NCBI GenBank assembly: GCA_907163225.1
Contig: OU015322.1
Coordinates: 2,786,060 to 2,850,059 of the forward strand
Source: an uncultured Rhodocyclaceae bacterium
GTDB lineage: Bacteria > Pseudomonadota > Gammaproteobacteria > Burkholderiales > Rhodocyclaceae
Direction of reading: 5' to 3'
Length of the DNA stretch: 64,000 nucleotides
Part shown: positions 42,245-52,085 of the stretch, piece after piece
Numbering within the stretch: the stretch's first letter is position 1
How the letters are laid out: every line of letters begins with the position of its first letter
The notes under the pieces: model-generated
Told to the model about the DNA's origin: nothing
The model's database searches: none
Seen by the model: only the letters and a program-made list of their open reading frames with translations
Made by a program: the position numbers and the translations under genes

Positions 42245-43561
42245 AGCCCGAACTGTCCGTCCTGCTCGTCGAAGACGACCCCAATGTCCGCCTCGGTTGC
42301 GAGCAAGCCATGCAACTGGCCGGCATCACCGTCGACGCCGTGGACTCGGCCGAAGAGGCACAACGCCGCTTGCGCGCCGGCTACCCCGGTGTCGTCGTCT
42401 CCGACATGCGTTTGCCCGGCATCAATGGCATGGCCTTGCTGCGCTGGGTGGTCGAGCTTGACGCCGACCTGCCGGTCATCATCATCACCGGGCACGGCGA
42501 CGTCACGTTGGCCGTCGAAGCCATGCGCAGCGGCGCCTACGATTTCATGCAGAAACCGTTCTCGACCAGCGATCTGGTCGACGTCGTCCGCCGGGCGCTC
42601 GAAAAGCGCGAACTGGTCCTCGAAGTTTACGCCCTGCGCCGCCGGCTCGACCATCGCGACAACCTCGAATCCCGCCTGATCGGCCGCTCGCCACAGATGG
42701 CCAAGGTCCGCCAGTTGATCCTCGACGTCGCCGGGGCCGCCGTCGACGTGCTGATCTTCGGCGAAACCGGTACCGGCAAGGAAATGGTCGCCCGCTGCCT
42801 GCACGACCTCAGCCACCCCGACCAGCAGAACTACGTTGCGCTCAATTGCGGCGGCATGTCCGACAACCTGCTCGACAGCGAACTCTTCGGCCACGAGCCG
42901 GGCGCCTTCACCGGCGCCCAGAAACGCCGTATCGGCAAGATCGAATACGCCAGCGGCGGCACGCTCTTTCTCGACGAAGTCGAATCGATGCCGGTCAATA
43001 TGCAGATCAAGCTGCTCCGTGTCCTGCAGGAAAGGGTCATCGAACGCCTCGGCTCGAACCAGCAGATCCCCCGTTTCATGCCGCGTCGTCGCCGCCAGCA
43101 AGGAAGACCTCAAGCAGCTTTCCGACCAGGGAAAATTCCGCGCCGACCTCTACTACCGCCTCAACGTCGTGCGCATCGAACTCCCCCCGCTGCGCGAGCG
43201 GCGCGAAGACATCCCGGCCCTCTACGACGAATTCCTGCTCCACGCCGCCAAACGCTACAACCGCCCGCCGCCGCCGCTCACTTCCGAATACCTGCGCCGC
43301 CTGATGGCGCAAGACTGGCCGGGCAACATCCGCGAACTGCGCAACGCCGCCGACTGCCACGCCCTCGGCATTGGCCGCGACGCCATGAGCACCGGAACCG
43401 GTGCCGCCCAATCGCTGACCGAAGCCGTCGAAAACTACGAACGCGGCCTCGTCGCCGACGAATTCACCCGCCAGGAAGGCAACATCGCCCGCACCAGCGA
43501 AGCCCTGAAAATCGCCCGCACGACGCTGCACGACAAGCTGAAGAAATACGGCTTGATCTGA
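42241..43561 (+). pseudogene. NtrC-family sigma-54-dependent response regulator (AauR/DctD-like), frameshifted
   Basis: The receiver domain has Asp55 (VVSDMRLPG). The AAA+ domain has Walker A GETGTGKE (about 174), GAFTGA (about 221), which contacts sigma-54, and Walker B GGTLFLDEVESM. At the C5 run 43068-43072 the frame shifts by one: the original frame continues into an arginine- and proline-rich nonsense tail to 43578. The correct sequence (VSCRVVAASKEDLKQL, then PGNIRELRNAADCHAL and the Fis-type helix-turn-helix NIARTSEALKIARTTLHDKL) continues in the +1 frame to 43561. Removing one C restores a gene of about 440 residues. A real inactivation and a sequencing error are both possible. Confidence 0.85.
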
Positions 43562-43619
43562 GCGGCGAGTTCGGCTGAAGCGCAGCGGTGAGTCGGGCCT
43601 AAATGCTGCGACAGGATTT

Positions 43620-43651
43620 CAATTTTGGCCGTTTTTCCCGGTTGACCGTGG
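43620..43651 (-). repeat. Dispersed TVNRK-type repeat, copy upstream of rhuM-like gene
   Basis: The plus strand reads CAATTTTGGCCGTTTTT, then CCCGGTTGACCGTGG, the minus orientation. It is one of the best copies. A second copy in the same orientation lies at 44908-44939, so the pair brackets the RhuM-family gene. The remaining spacer 43652-43840 shows no gene. Confidence 0.8.
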
Positions 43652-43840
43652 GATTCGGGATTCATGCTGCACGCGAAGCCGACGAGGGAGTCGCTCTGGT
43701 TTCCTTGGTGGTCGTTGGCTTCGGTTCGCTCGACACGGTGAATACCCTTCGATATGCTGACCGGATTTTGCGCGGGGGCCGGTTTTTTATTGGAGTCTGA
43801 CCCTTATTCCGCTGTTTATCGATCAAGTGTGGAGCCTGAA

Positions 43841-44833
43841 ATGAGCGAATTTCTCATCTACCAGAGCGAAGGCGGCAAGACCCGGCTTTCCGTTGTGCTG
43901 GAAAACGAGAACCTCTGGCTGAGCCAGAAGCAGCTAACCGACCTCTTCGGCAAAGCCAAGGGCACGATCAGCGAGCACATCAAGCACATCTTTGAAGATG
44001 GCGAATTGGAGCCCGCGGCAACTGTTCGGTTATTCCGAACAGTTCAAACTGAGGGGAACCGCAGCGTCGAGCGTGAAGTGGAGCACTACAACCTCGACAT
44101 GGTGCTGGCTGTCGGCTACCGCGTGCGTAGTCAGGCCGGGGTGCGCTTCCGCCAATGGGCCAGCGCCCAGCTCAAGGACTACATCATCAAGGGCTTCGCG
44201 CTCGACGACGAGCGCCTGAAGAACCCCGGCAAGGGCCGCGATTACTTCGACGAACTGACCCGCCGCCTGCAAGACATTCGCACCAGCGAGCGGCGTTTCT
44301 ACCAGAAGATCACCGACATTTACGCGACCAGCGTCGATTACGACCCGGCCGCAGCACTGACGCAGGACTTTTTTGCGACGGTCCAAAACAAGGTGCATTA
44401 CGCCATTCATAGGCATACGGCGGCGGAACTGATCGTCAAGCGCGCCGACAGCAGTTTGCCCAATATGGGGTTGACCACGTGGGACGGTGCGCGCATCCGC
44501 AAGAGTGACGCGAGCGTGGCAAAAAACTATCTGACGGAAGACGAGTTGCGCGCCCTGAATAATCTGGCGGAACAGTATCTGGTTTTTGCCGAAGGGCAGG
44601 CAGCGCGCCGTATCGCCATGACGATGCGGGACTGGATCACCAAGCTTGAAGGTTTCCTGACCTTGAACGACCGCGAAATCCTGAAGGATGCTGGGTCTGT
44701 CTCTGCACAGTTGGCAAAGACGCATGCCGAAGGCGAGTTTTCGAAGTTTCGCGTGCTGGACGATGCGTGCTTTGAGTCTGATTTTGACCGGATGGTGAAC
44801 GCCTTGCCAGCGCCCAAGGGAAAGAAGAAATGA
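43841..44833 (+). CDS. RhuM-family protein
   Basis: This 330-residue protein matches the virulence-associated RhuM family. Its N-terminal helix-turn-helix-like part reads LWLSQKQLTDLFGKAKGTIS with EHIKHIFEDGEL, followed by YNLDMVLAVGYRVRSQAGVRFRQWA split over the core. A C-terminal Fic/DOC-associated-like region (MGLTTWDGARIRKSD, then the YLTEDELRALNNLAEQYL stretch) resembles that found near mobile and defence loci. The biochemical role is unknown. It lies just upstream of a toxin-antitoxin pair and a Fic gene. Confidence 0.82.
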   Translation: MSEFLIYQSEGGKTRLSVVLENENLWLSQKQLTDLFGKAKGTISEHIKHIFEDGELEPAATVRLFRTVQTEGNRSVEREVEHYNLDMVLAVGYRVRSQAGVRFRQWASAQLKDYIIKGFALDDERLKNPGKGRDYFDELTRRLQDIRTSERRFYQKITDIYATSVDYDPAAALTQDFFATVQNKVHYAIHRHTAAELIVKRADSSLPNMGLTTWDGARIRKSDASVAKNYLTEDELRALNNLAEQYLVFAEGQAARRIAMTMRDWITKLEGFLTLNDREILKDAGSVSAQLAKTHAEGEFSKFRVLDDACFESDFDRMVNALPAPKGKKK

Positions 44834-44907
44834 AAAAGCGAGATCGAATTCGTCAGGGCTGGTGATGAATTGAGAACCATAGGGGGTGACCCATGGCACT
44901 ACGATTT

Positions 44908-44939
44908 CAATTTTGGCACTTTTTTCCGGTTGACCGTGG
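44908..44939 (-). repeat. Dispersed TVNRK-type repeat, copy downstream of rhuM-like gene
   Basis: The plus strand reads CAATTTTGGCACTTTTTT, then CCGGTTGACCGTGG. The orientation is the same as the copy 1.3 kb upstream. Confidence 0.8.
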
Positions 44940-45016
44940 CATGCAGGATTGATCGAGCGTTGTCGAAAGACCGTTAAAAGACTATATTGAGTCCTCTGTC
45001 ACACAAGGGAAAACCC

Positions 45017-45292
45017 ATGCGCTACTCATCTCAAGTCAAGCCGATCAGCTACCTCAAGGCCAACGCCGCCGAGGTCCTGGCGCATCTGGCCGAGCAGCGC
45101 GAGCCATTGGTCATCACCCAAAACGGCGAAGCCAAGGCCGTGTTGCAGGATGTCGCCTCCTTCGAAGAAACCCAAGAAACGCTTGCGCTGCTCAAGATTC
45201 TGGCGCTGGGCAACCAGGACGTCGAAGCCGGTCGGGTCAAGCCGGTCGCCGACGTAGTGGCGCGCCTGCGCAACAAACGGACGCCTGCCTGA
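45017..45292 (+). CDS. Phd/YefM-family antitoxin
   Basis: This 91-residue protein has the Phd/YefM fold (SYLKANAAEVLAHLAEQREPLVITQNGEAKAVLQ, read in parts). It binds DNA and neutralises the toxin encoded immediately after it. The ATG at 45017 follows AAGGGA. The stop shares one base with the toxin ATG, as is usual for such pairs. Confidence 0.88.
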   Translation: MRYSSQVKPISYLKANAAEVLAHLAEQREPLVITQNGEAKAVLQDVASFEETQETLALLKILALGNQDVEAGRVKPVADVVARLRNKRTPA

Positions 45293-45633
45293 TGTCAGGC
45301 AAGCCGCATCGCTACGAGGTTCTGCTTACTCGGGCGGCGGAACAGGATCTGGAATCCATCCATGACTACATCGCCGAGTTCGATTGCGTAGCGAACGCCA
45401 ACTACGTTCTTGACCAGTTAATGGAGGTCGTCGATGGCCTGGCGCATTTCCCAGAGCGCGGCAGCTATCCCAAGGAGTTGGCGGCGCTCGGCATCACGGA
45501 GTACCGCCAGACCGCTTTCAAGCCGTACCGGGTTATCTACCGCGTAGTCGGCAGCCAGGTCGTCATCTACCTGATCATCGATGGCCGCCGCGACATGCAG
45601 TCGGCACTGGCCCGCAGGTTTTTCGGTGCTTGA
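45292..45633 (+). CDS. RelE/ParE-family toxin
   Basis: This 113-residue protein starts MSGKPHRYEVLLTRAAEQDL and has the family core HDYIAEFDCVANANYVLDQL, then HFPERGSYPKELAALG, YRQTAFKPYRVIYRVV and VIYLIIDGRRDMQ. Whether it is a ribosome-dependent RNase (RelE) or a gyrase poison (ParE) is not decided by sequence; the long helical N-terminus favours ParE. It is translationally coupled to the antitoxin. Confidence 0.88.
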   Translation: MSGKPHRYEVLLTRAAEQDLESIHDYIAEFDCVANANYVLDQLMEVVDGLAHFPERGSYPKELAALGITEYRQTAFKPYRVIYRVVGSQVVIYLIIDGRRDMQSALARRFFGA

Positions 45634-45700
45634 CTGACGCTGTTTGGCGCCAGAAACAAATGATCTGCTCCTTGTTTTGCAATTTTCTCGAGGTTTTTCT

Positions 45701-47176
45701 ATGACTTATGAACGAATTCAACCCTTTCCAAACCCCGACGCTTTCGAGTTTCCTGAGCTTCGGGCACTAACCTCGGTTTGGCATGAAAAGAAGGAGCAGC
45801 TTGAGGATGATGGCGCTTATAAAGAGTTCATCAAGAAGCTGCAGCGAGAATGGGCAATCGAGACTGGGATTATTGAGCGCCTCTACACATGGGATAGAGG
45901 GGTCACCGAGGTCTTGATCGAGCAAGGGATTGAGTCCTCAATAATTTCTCATCGTGGCGGGGTTGCACAAAAAGACGCCGAACATATTCAAGCATTGATA
46001 AATGATCATCTCGGAATAGTTGAGGGTCTTTTTGGCTATATAAAAGGAGATGAACCACTCTCTGAGTACTTCATCCGCGGGCTGCAGGCGCAATTCACTG
46101 CCCACCAAGACTATAGCGAAGCAGTTACCGAATCCGGTGATCTCATCCGTGTAACTCTTCTCAAAGGGGAATACAAAACCCTACCCAATAATCCACGCAG
46201 ACCAGATGGCGAAATACATGGTTACTGTCCTCCCGAATTAACAAAGGAGGAGATGGAAAATATGGTTCGTATGTACCGAGAGGCAGAATCTACATATTCG
46301 CCCGAGGTCAGATCGGCTTGGTTGCATCACAGGTTTACTCAAATTCACCCGTTTCAAGATGGCAATGGTCGAGTTGCGCGCGCACTCGCCTCTCTAGTAT
46401 TTTTGCGTGAGGGCTTGTTCCCCCTTGTGGTACGTGAATCAGATCGTATGGAATACATTGGTGCGCTTGAGGCTGCTGATGCTGGCGATCTGTCACCTTT
46501 GGTTTCGTTCTTTGCTCGACGGCAAAGAGACTCAATTCTCAAGGCTATCGGCCTTGAGCAACAGGTTCAGCAAAGCAAGTATGCTGACCAGATTATTAGT
46601 TCTGCGCTAGAACTCTTGAAATCAAAATTCACTAAAGAAAAGCAAAAGCTATCGATTGTTTTCGACCATGCAGACAAACTTTTTTCAGTCGTCGATTCCA
46701 AGTTCAAAGAGCTTGCCACCTCTCTTGATGGCCAACTCCGCTCTTTGACCCCTCCGCAAAAACAAAAGTATCAAGCACGCTCTAATGCGGCAAACAACAC
46801 TTCACCTCAACGCCATTACTTTCAAAAACAGATCGTCGAAACTGCAAACCAGTTTGATTACTTTGCCAATTTCGATAAACATCGCTCTTGGGTTCGTTTG
46901 ACGCTCACAACAGATCAAGAGTTTGATTATGTTGTCACTTTTCATGGATATGGCCCGGGTGATTCTGGAATTCTCGCCGCATCCGCCTTTACCTATCTTA
47001 AGGCGCCACGCGAGGATGGTGGTACGGAAACAGTAAGTCTTCATCCTGCTGCAACTGATCTGTTCCAGTTTAACTATGCCGAAACTTATGAAAGCACGCA
47101 AAAGCGGTTTGCTGAATGGCTTGAAAGCTCCCTTGCAATAGCATTAGCAGAGTGGAAAAGGTCGCTTCAAGCCTAG
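45701..47176 (+). CDS. Fic-domain protein (probable AMP transferase)
   Basis: This protein of about 491 residues contains the complete Fic motif IHPFQDGNGRVAR, so AMP transfer to a target hydroxyl is plausible. An N-terminal Fic-associated domain precedes it. The usual inhibitory helix motif (S/T-x3-E-G/N) is not obvious; the matching stretch is SSIISHRGG, without the expected glutamate. The C-terminal third (about 310-490) carries no motif I recognise. Base content is AT-richer than the flanks. The ATG at 45701 follows GAGG. Confidence 0.85.
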   Translation: MTYERIQPFPNPDAFEFPELRALTSVWHEKKEQLEDDGAYKEFIKKLQREWAIETGIIERLYTWDRGVTEVLIEQGIESSIISHRGGVAQKDAEHIQALINDHLGIVEGLFGYIKGDEPLSEYFIRGLQAQFTAHQDYSEAVTESGDLIRVTLLKGEYKTLPNNPRRPDGEIHGYCPPELTKEEMENMVRMYREAESTYSPEVRSAWLHHRFTQIHPFQDGNGRVARALASLVFLREGLFPLVVRESDRMEYIGALEAADAGDLSPLVSFFARRQRDSILKAIGLEQQVQQSKYADQIISSALELLKSKFTKEKQKLSIVFDHADKLFSVVDSKFKELATSLDGQLRSLTPPQKQKYQARSNAANNTSPQRHYFQKQIVETANQFDYFANFDKHRSWVRLTLTTDQEFDYVVTFHGYGPGDSGILAASAFTYLKAPREDGGTETVSLHPAATDLFQFNYAETYESTQKRFAEWLESSLAIALAEWKRSLQA

Positions 47177-47345
47177 CCATGGGCATAATCAATCATTCCA
47201 CCGGCCTGTACGAAAAGGCCCGCAGGTCGGTGCGTTCGGTCGGCCTTGCCAAGGGTCAAATTCCGCTCAGGGCACAACGACACATTAACCTGCGGATTTC
47301 CGTTGAAAAATCATGGCGGTGGTTGCATCCCAATACGAGCAATGA

Positions 47346-47371
47346 CCCGGGACGGCAACAGCCGTCCCGGG
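47346..47371 (-). terminator. Perfect 11-bp hairpin after the porin 3' end
   Basis: CCCGGGACGGC and GCCGTCCCGGG pair perfectly around AACA, 8 bp beyond the porin stop on the minus strand. No strong T-run follows on that strand. The 47177-47345 spacer to the Fic gene shows nothing else. Confidence 0.6.
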
Positions 47372-47379
47372 CACCCCGT

Positions 47380-47823
47380 TTAGAACCAGTACTGATACCC
47401 CAACGCCAGCCCGTAAGCCGAATCGCCCGGATTGACCGTGTAGTTGCCGGCCGAGCTGGTTCCCATCGGAACCAGCGCCGAGCCGGCGCTGTTTTTGTGG
47501 GCGGAGAAGATGGCGTAGACGGCGGATTGGGCGCCGATGTTTTCGACCCAGCCGAGTGTGGCGACGCTGCCCTTGTTGTTCGGGTTGCTGTTCTCGGTCT
47601 TGCCTTCGCCGTAGGAGAGCAGCAGTTTGCCGGTGCCGGTGACGGCTGTGCGGCTGCCGACCATCCATTCATTGCGCGTCGTCTTGAGGCCAGCGTCCGG
47701 CGTCGTCACCGCATGGCCGTAGCCGGCCAGCAGCTTGGTTTTCATGATCTGGTAACCGACGCCGATGAAGGCGTTTTCGGTGTGTGCCGTAGCGCTGCTC
47801 GCGTGGTCGTCGTCCTGGTAGGG
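47380..47823 (-). pseudogene. Porin gene, 3' part, separated by an IS element
   Basis: This is the C-terminal 147 residues of a Gram-negative porin, ending in the outer-membrane beta-strand LALGYQYWF with terminal Phe. It continues the 5' part at 49098-49832. Joining S-V-A before the element to Y-Q-D after it restores an ordinary porin strand-loop sequence. It has no start of its own and is probably not expressed. Confidence 0.88.
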
Positions 47824-47882
47824 AGAAGTGGCCCCGTGCAGTTGGACAGAAATTCGGTTTTCTTAGGTGATTTCTCTGCGGG

Positions 47883-48710
47883 TTAAGCCGCTGCGGCGAG
47901 CAGCGACGGGTTGAAGTAAGCCGTATCCGGGGTTAGCCCGTCAAGGGATGAATGCGGACGACGCCGATTGTAAAAATCGAAATAGCGAGCCAGTGCCTGC
48001 CTGACCTCGGAAACGGTTTCGTAGCCGTGCAGATATATTTCTTCGTACTTGACCGATTTCCAGAGGCGCTCAACGAAGACGTTATCCCGCCAACAACCTT
48101 TGCCATCCATGCTGACCTGAATCCTGAGCTCCTGAAGCAAGCCAATGAAGGCGGAGCTGGTGAATTGGCTGCCTTGGTCTGTGTTCATGATTTCCGGCTT
48201 GCCGTATTTCATGATGGCCTCTTCCAGCGCATCGACACAGGGATCGGCGGTCAGGCTGTTTGACAGGCGCCACGCCAGCACCCGGCGAGTGGCCCAGTCG
48301 AGCACGGCGCTCAGATAGACGAAGCCCCGGCGCATTGGAATGTAGGTGGTATCCATCGCCCAGACCTGGTTCGGACGGTCGATGCTGAGATTCCGCAGCA
48401 GATAGGGATAAATGCGGTGTGCCTGGTTGCGCCGGCTGGTGTTGGCTTTGCGGTAGATGGCCTGGATGTCGAGCTTCTTCATCAGCGTGCCGACATGCTT
48501 GCGACCGATCTCATGTCCTTCCAGCTTGAGCATGTCACGCAGCATCCGCGCCCCGGCGAAGGGATGCTCCAGGTGCAGTTCATCGATTCGCCGCATCAGC
48601 CGCAGGTCAACTTCGGGCGTTGGTTGCGGCAGGTAATAGACGGAGGAGCGAGAGAGTTCCAGCAATTGCGCCTGCCGCACGACAGGCAACTCGTGGTTCT
48701 TGTCGATCAT
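47883..48710 (-). CDS. IS3-family transposase OrfB (DDE integrase)
   Basis: This 275-residue protein has the integrase core with the DDE residues in [22 protein letters not shown] and [15 protein letters not shown]. An N-terminal HTH_21-like region ([20 protein letters not shown]) precedes it. The ATG at 48710 overlaps the orfA stop in ATGA, so coupling may replace the programmed frameshift common in this family. It is apparently intact. Confidence 0.92.
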   Translation of the reverse strand: MIDKNHELPVVRQAQLLELSRSSVYYLPQPTPEVDLRLMRRIDELHLEHPFAGARMLRDMLKLEGHEIGRKHVGTLMKKLDIQAIYRKANTSRRNQAHRIYPYLLRNLSIDRPNQVWAMDTTYIPMRRGFVYLSAVLDWATRRVLAWRLSNSLTADPCVDALEEAIMKYGKPEIMNTDQGSQFTSSAFIGLLQELRIQVSMDGKGCWRDNVFVERLWKSVKYEEIYLHGYETVSEVRQALARYFDFYNRRRPHSSLDGLTPDTAYFNPSLLAAAA

Positions 48711-49009
48711 CGTTTTGCGCTCGCATCGCCGATGCGACCGAGCGCGACGGCCAAAAAATCGATTTCCAGCGCCTGCTGGCCAATCTTTGCGTGCAAGTCT
48801 TTCAGATCTGGCGTTGCTGACTGCTTCTCGGCAGCCGTGGCGAAGACGCCGGAGGCGTTCTCCAGCAGTTGCGTCTTCCACTGGGTAATCTGGTTCGGAT
48901 GAACATCAAACTTCTCCGCTAACGCGGCCAGCGTCTCATCGCCCTTGAGGGCGGCGATCGCCACTTTCGCCTTGAAGGTGGCTGTGTGGTTACGGCGGGG
49001 TCTTCTCAT
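48707..49009 (-). CDS. IS3-family transposase OrfA
   Basis: This 100-residue helix-turn-helix protein ([20 protein letters not shown], then [20 protein letters not shown]) binds the element's ends. It starts 63 bp inside the right inverted repeat. Confidence 0.9.
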   Translation of the reverse strand: MRRPRRNHTATFKAKVAIAALKGDETLAALAEKFDVHPNQITQWKTQLLENASGVFATAAEKQSATPDLKDLHAKIGQQALEIDFLAVALGRIGDASAKR

Positions 49010-49097
49010 TGCTTCTGCTCCTTGGCAGGCGATTTACATCGCCCATTGAAGCAGAGAATTCACTTAACCGGATGTCCGGATTCGCGGAGCCACTTCT

Positions 49098-49832
49098 GGC
49101 GACGCTCATGTCGAAGGGGCCGTTTTCGTAATTGACGGCGAGGGCGATGGCGTCCGACGACTTGCCGGTTTCGCCGCCCAGCGCCAGCATGACGTTGGCG
49201 CTCAGCCCCTTGAATTTCGGGCTGGCATAGACCAGCGAGTTGTCGAAGCGGGTGGCGCCGGTGCTGACGTTGCCGTCGGTGGTCGGCGAGCCGTAACCCT
49301 GTTCGTAGGCGTCGTAATTGATGATGGCGTTGTAGACCGGCGAGTACTGGCGGCCGGCGGTCAGGCGCCCGTATTTGCCTTCGATGCCGGCGTAGGCCTG
49401 GCGACCGAGCAGGCGACCGCCCTGGGCCAGGGTGCCCTTGTTGAGGAAGATGCCGCTTTCCAGTTGGAAGACGCCACGGACGCCTTCGGTGATGTCAGCG
49501 CCGCCCTTGACGCCGAGGCGGGTGCCGTTGAGGCCGCCGGATTCGAGGGACAGGCGGTCACCCTTGCTACCACCGCTGTTGTATTCGGTGAACAGGTCGA
49601 GCTTGCCGTAGACCGTGACGTTGGCGTTGGCGCCGAGGGACGAGTTGGAGAGGATCGGCGCCTTGCTGTCGGGAGCGGCGCGCGGGGCTTCCTTGGCCTG
49701 GGCTTCAAGCTGGGCGATGCGCTCCTGCATTTTTTGCATGGCGGCCTTCATGTCGTCCAGTTCGCCGGCCTGGGCGGGGGCGAAGGCCGAGCAGAGGCCG
49801 GCGGCGGTCATGGCGAGTACAAGTTTTTTCAT
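49098..49832 (-). pseudogene. Porin gene, 5' part, truncated by the IS element
   Basis: The N-terminal 245 residues include a signal peptide (MKKLVLAMTAAGLCSAFAPA), a coiled-coil-like start (MKAAMQKMQERIAQLEAQ) and porin beta-strands (VTVYGKLDLFTEYNSGG). The ATG at 49832 is preferred over the longer upstream frame. Translation now runs into the IS. It lies downstream of the asparaginase gene on the same strand, so it may once have been the outer-membrane channel of that operon. Confidence 0.88.
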
Positions 49833-49918
49833 GGTGCGATCCTTGATTCGAGAAAAAGTGGGTCCCTGCCGGCATTTGCGATGCGGCATCGGTGTCTTGT
49901 CTGAAACGGGGGGAGCCG

Positions 49919-49938
49919 GGCGGGCCGCTGGGCCCGCC
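49919..49938 (-). terminator. Hairpin between asparaginase and porin genes
   Basis: The perfect 8-bp GC stem GGCGGGCC/GGCCCGCC has a 4-base loop. No T-run follows on the minus strand, so read-through into the porin gene is likely. Confidence 0.45.
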
Positions 49939-49967
49939 GTTGATTTAGCTAGTCAAACTGCGCTGGC

Positions 49968-51065
<1,098 letters not shown>

Positions 51066-51086
51066 TTAGTTTCGTAATGGTTAATC

Positions 51087-51102
51087 AGCACGTGGCGTGC
51101 CA
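51087..51102 (-). promoter_or_regulatory. Sigma-54 promoter of the asparaginase gene
   Basis: On the minus strand it reads TGGCACG-CCAC-GTGCT, with the -24 GG and -12 GC at the correct spacing. It lies 57 bp before the start codon, almost the same distance as at gltI. Confidence 0.8.
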
Positions 51103-51177
51103 GATGTTCCGGCAATGGGGCTTGTTTTTATGTGATTGATTTGTTGAGGAATCGATTTGCGCTGCCCGGTGTTTTTG

Positions 51178-51221
51178 ACGGAATGCCGAGCCTTGGCCGA
51201 CGCATGCCATCGGTTTTTCGA
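51178..51221 (-). promoter_or_regulatory. Paired upstream activator boxes of the asparaginase gene
   Basis: ACGGAATGCCGA (51178-51189) and TCGGTTTTTCGA (51210-51221) each differ at one position from TCGG-N4-CCGA. They start 32 bp apart, as at gltI and aspA, and the near box is 75 bp from the sigma-54 element. Confidence 0.65.
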
Positions 51222-51238
51222 TACGCAGGGCCGCTGTC

Positions 51239-51994
51239 TCAGAAGATTTCAATGAGCTGCTTGACGATCAGCACGCTGACGACGCCGAGGAAAGCCTTGC
51301 GGATGAAGCCGGCGCCATGCTTTAGCGCGAGGTGGGTGCCGACGTAGGCGCCGGCCAGGTTGCAGGCCGCCATGGTCAGGCCGACCGCCCACAGGATCGG
51401 GCCGTGGCTGGCGAAGAAGCCGATGGCCGAAATATTGGTGGCGAAATTGACGACCTTGGCGCTGGCTGAGGCGCGGATGAAATCCATGCCAAACAGGCGG
51501 ACGAAGCCGAAGATCAGGAAGCTGCCGGTGCCCGGCCCGAAGAAGCCGTCGTAGAAGCCGATGACCAGCCCGAACAGGGCGCCGCGCCAGAGGTCGCCGG
51601 GGCGCGGGTCGTGGGTTTCCTCCTGACCCAGGTTCTTGCGCAGGAAGGTGTAAATGGCGACGGCCAGCATCATGACGACGATCAGCGGCCGCATTGCCTC
51701 GCGCGGAACCCAGGCGACCACGGCGGCGCCCAGCCAGGCACCGAGCAGTGCGGCGGCGGTGGCGGGCAGCACCAGGCGCCAGGGAATGCGCACGGCGCGG
51801 GCGTAGCGCCAGAGCGAGGCGCCGGTGCCGGCAATGCTCGACACCTTGTTGGTGCCGAACAGCGTCGGGATGCCGGTCTGCGGGAAGGCGGAGAGCAGAA
51901 CCGGAATCTGGATCAGGCCGCCGCCGCCGACCACGGCGTCGACCATGCCGGCGAAGAAGGCGGCGGGAGCGAGGATGAACCAGTCGATAGTCAT
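51239..51994 (-). CDS. TSUP (TauE/SafE) family permease
   Basis: This 251-residue membrane protein has seven or eight helices and two repeats of the family motif (GMVDAVVGGGGLIQIPVLL and GFYDGFFGPGTGSFLIF). TSUP members move sulfite, sulfonates or other organic anions. The substrate here is unknown. It lies downstream of two tandem terminators that end the symporter gene, so it probably has its own promoter. Confidence 0.85.
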   Translation of the reverse strand: MTIDWFILAPAAFFAGMVDAVVGGGGLIQIPVLLSAFPQTGIPTLFGTNKVSSIAGTGASLWRYARAVRIPWRLVLPATAAALLGAWLGAAVVAWVPREAMRPLIVVMMLAVAIYTFLRKNLGQEETHDPRPGDLWRGALFGLVIGFYDGFFGPGTGSFLIFGFVRLFGMDFIRASASAKVVNFATNISAIGFFASHGPILWAVGLTMAACNLAGAYVGTHLALKHGAGFIRKAFLGVVSVLIVKQLIEIF

Positions 51995-52003
51995 GGCGAA
52001 CTC

Positions 52004-52070
52004 AAAAAAATGACCCGGCGCGGGGGCGCCGGGTCGTCAAAAAAGGTTCGGCGCGAGGGCGGCCGAACCT
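52004..52070 (-). terminator. Two tandem intrinsic terminators after the symporter gene
   Basis: On the minus strand a 9-bp stem (AGGTTCGGC/GCCGAACCT, 52044-52070) is followed by TTTTTT. A 10-bp stem (GACCCGGCGC/GCGCCGGGTC, 52012-52035) is then followed by ATTTTTTT. Both act in the direction of the symporter gene. Confidence 0.88.
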
Positions 52071-52085
52071 CAGAGGAGCGTTGTT

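Larger units (their letters stand above)
47824..49097 (-). mobile_element. IS3-family insertion sequence inside the porin gene
   Basis: The element is 1,274 bp with 25-bp imperfect terminal inverted repeats at 47824-47848 and 49073-49097 (both begin AGAAGTGGC and end GGACA). It encodes OrfA and OrfB in the usual IS3 order. The flanking 3-mers on the porin coding strand are GCC and CCC, so a 3-bp target duplication with one difference is possible. It interrupts the porin at about codon 245. Confidence 0.9.

Noticed and set aside
45681-45705. CAATTTTCTCGAGGTTTTTC before the Fic gene as a repeat copy
   Set aside because: The GGTTGACCGTGG half is absent; it looks like an AT-rich leader with a ribosome binding site.
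47152-47886. 244-residue plus-strand ORF across the porin 3' part
   Set aside because: It is antisense to the porin, whose beta-strand pattern and terminal Phe clearly identify the coding strand.
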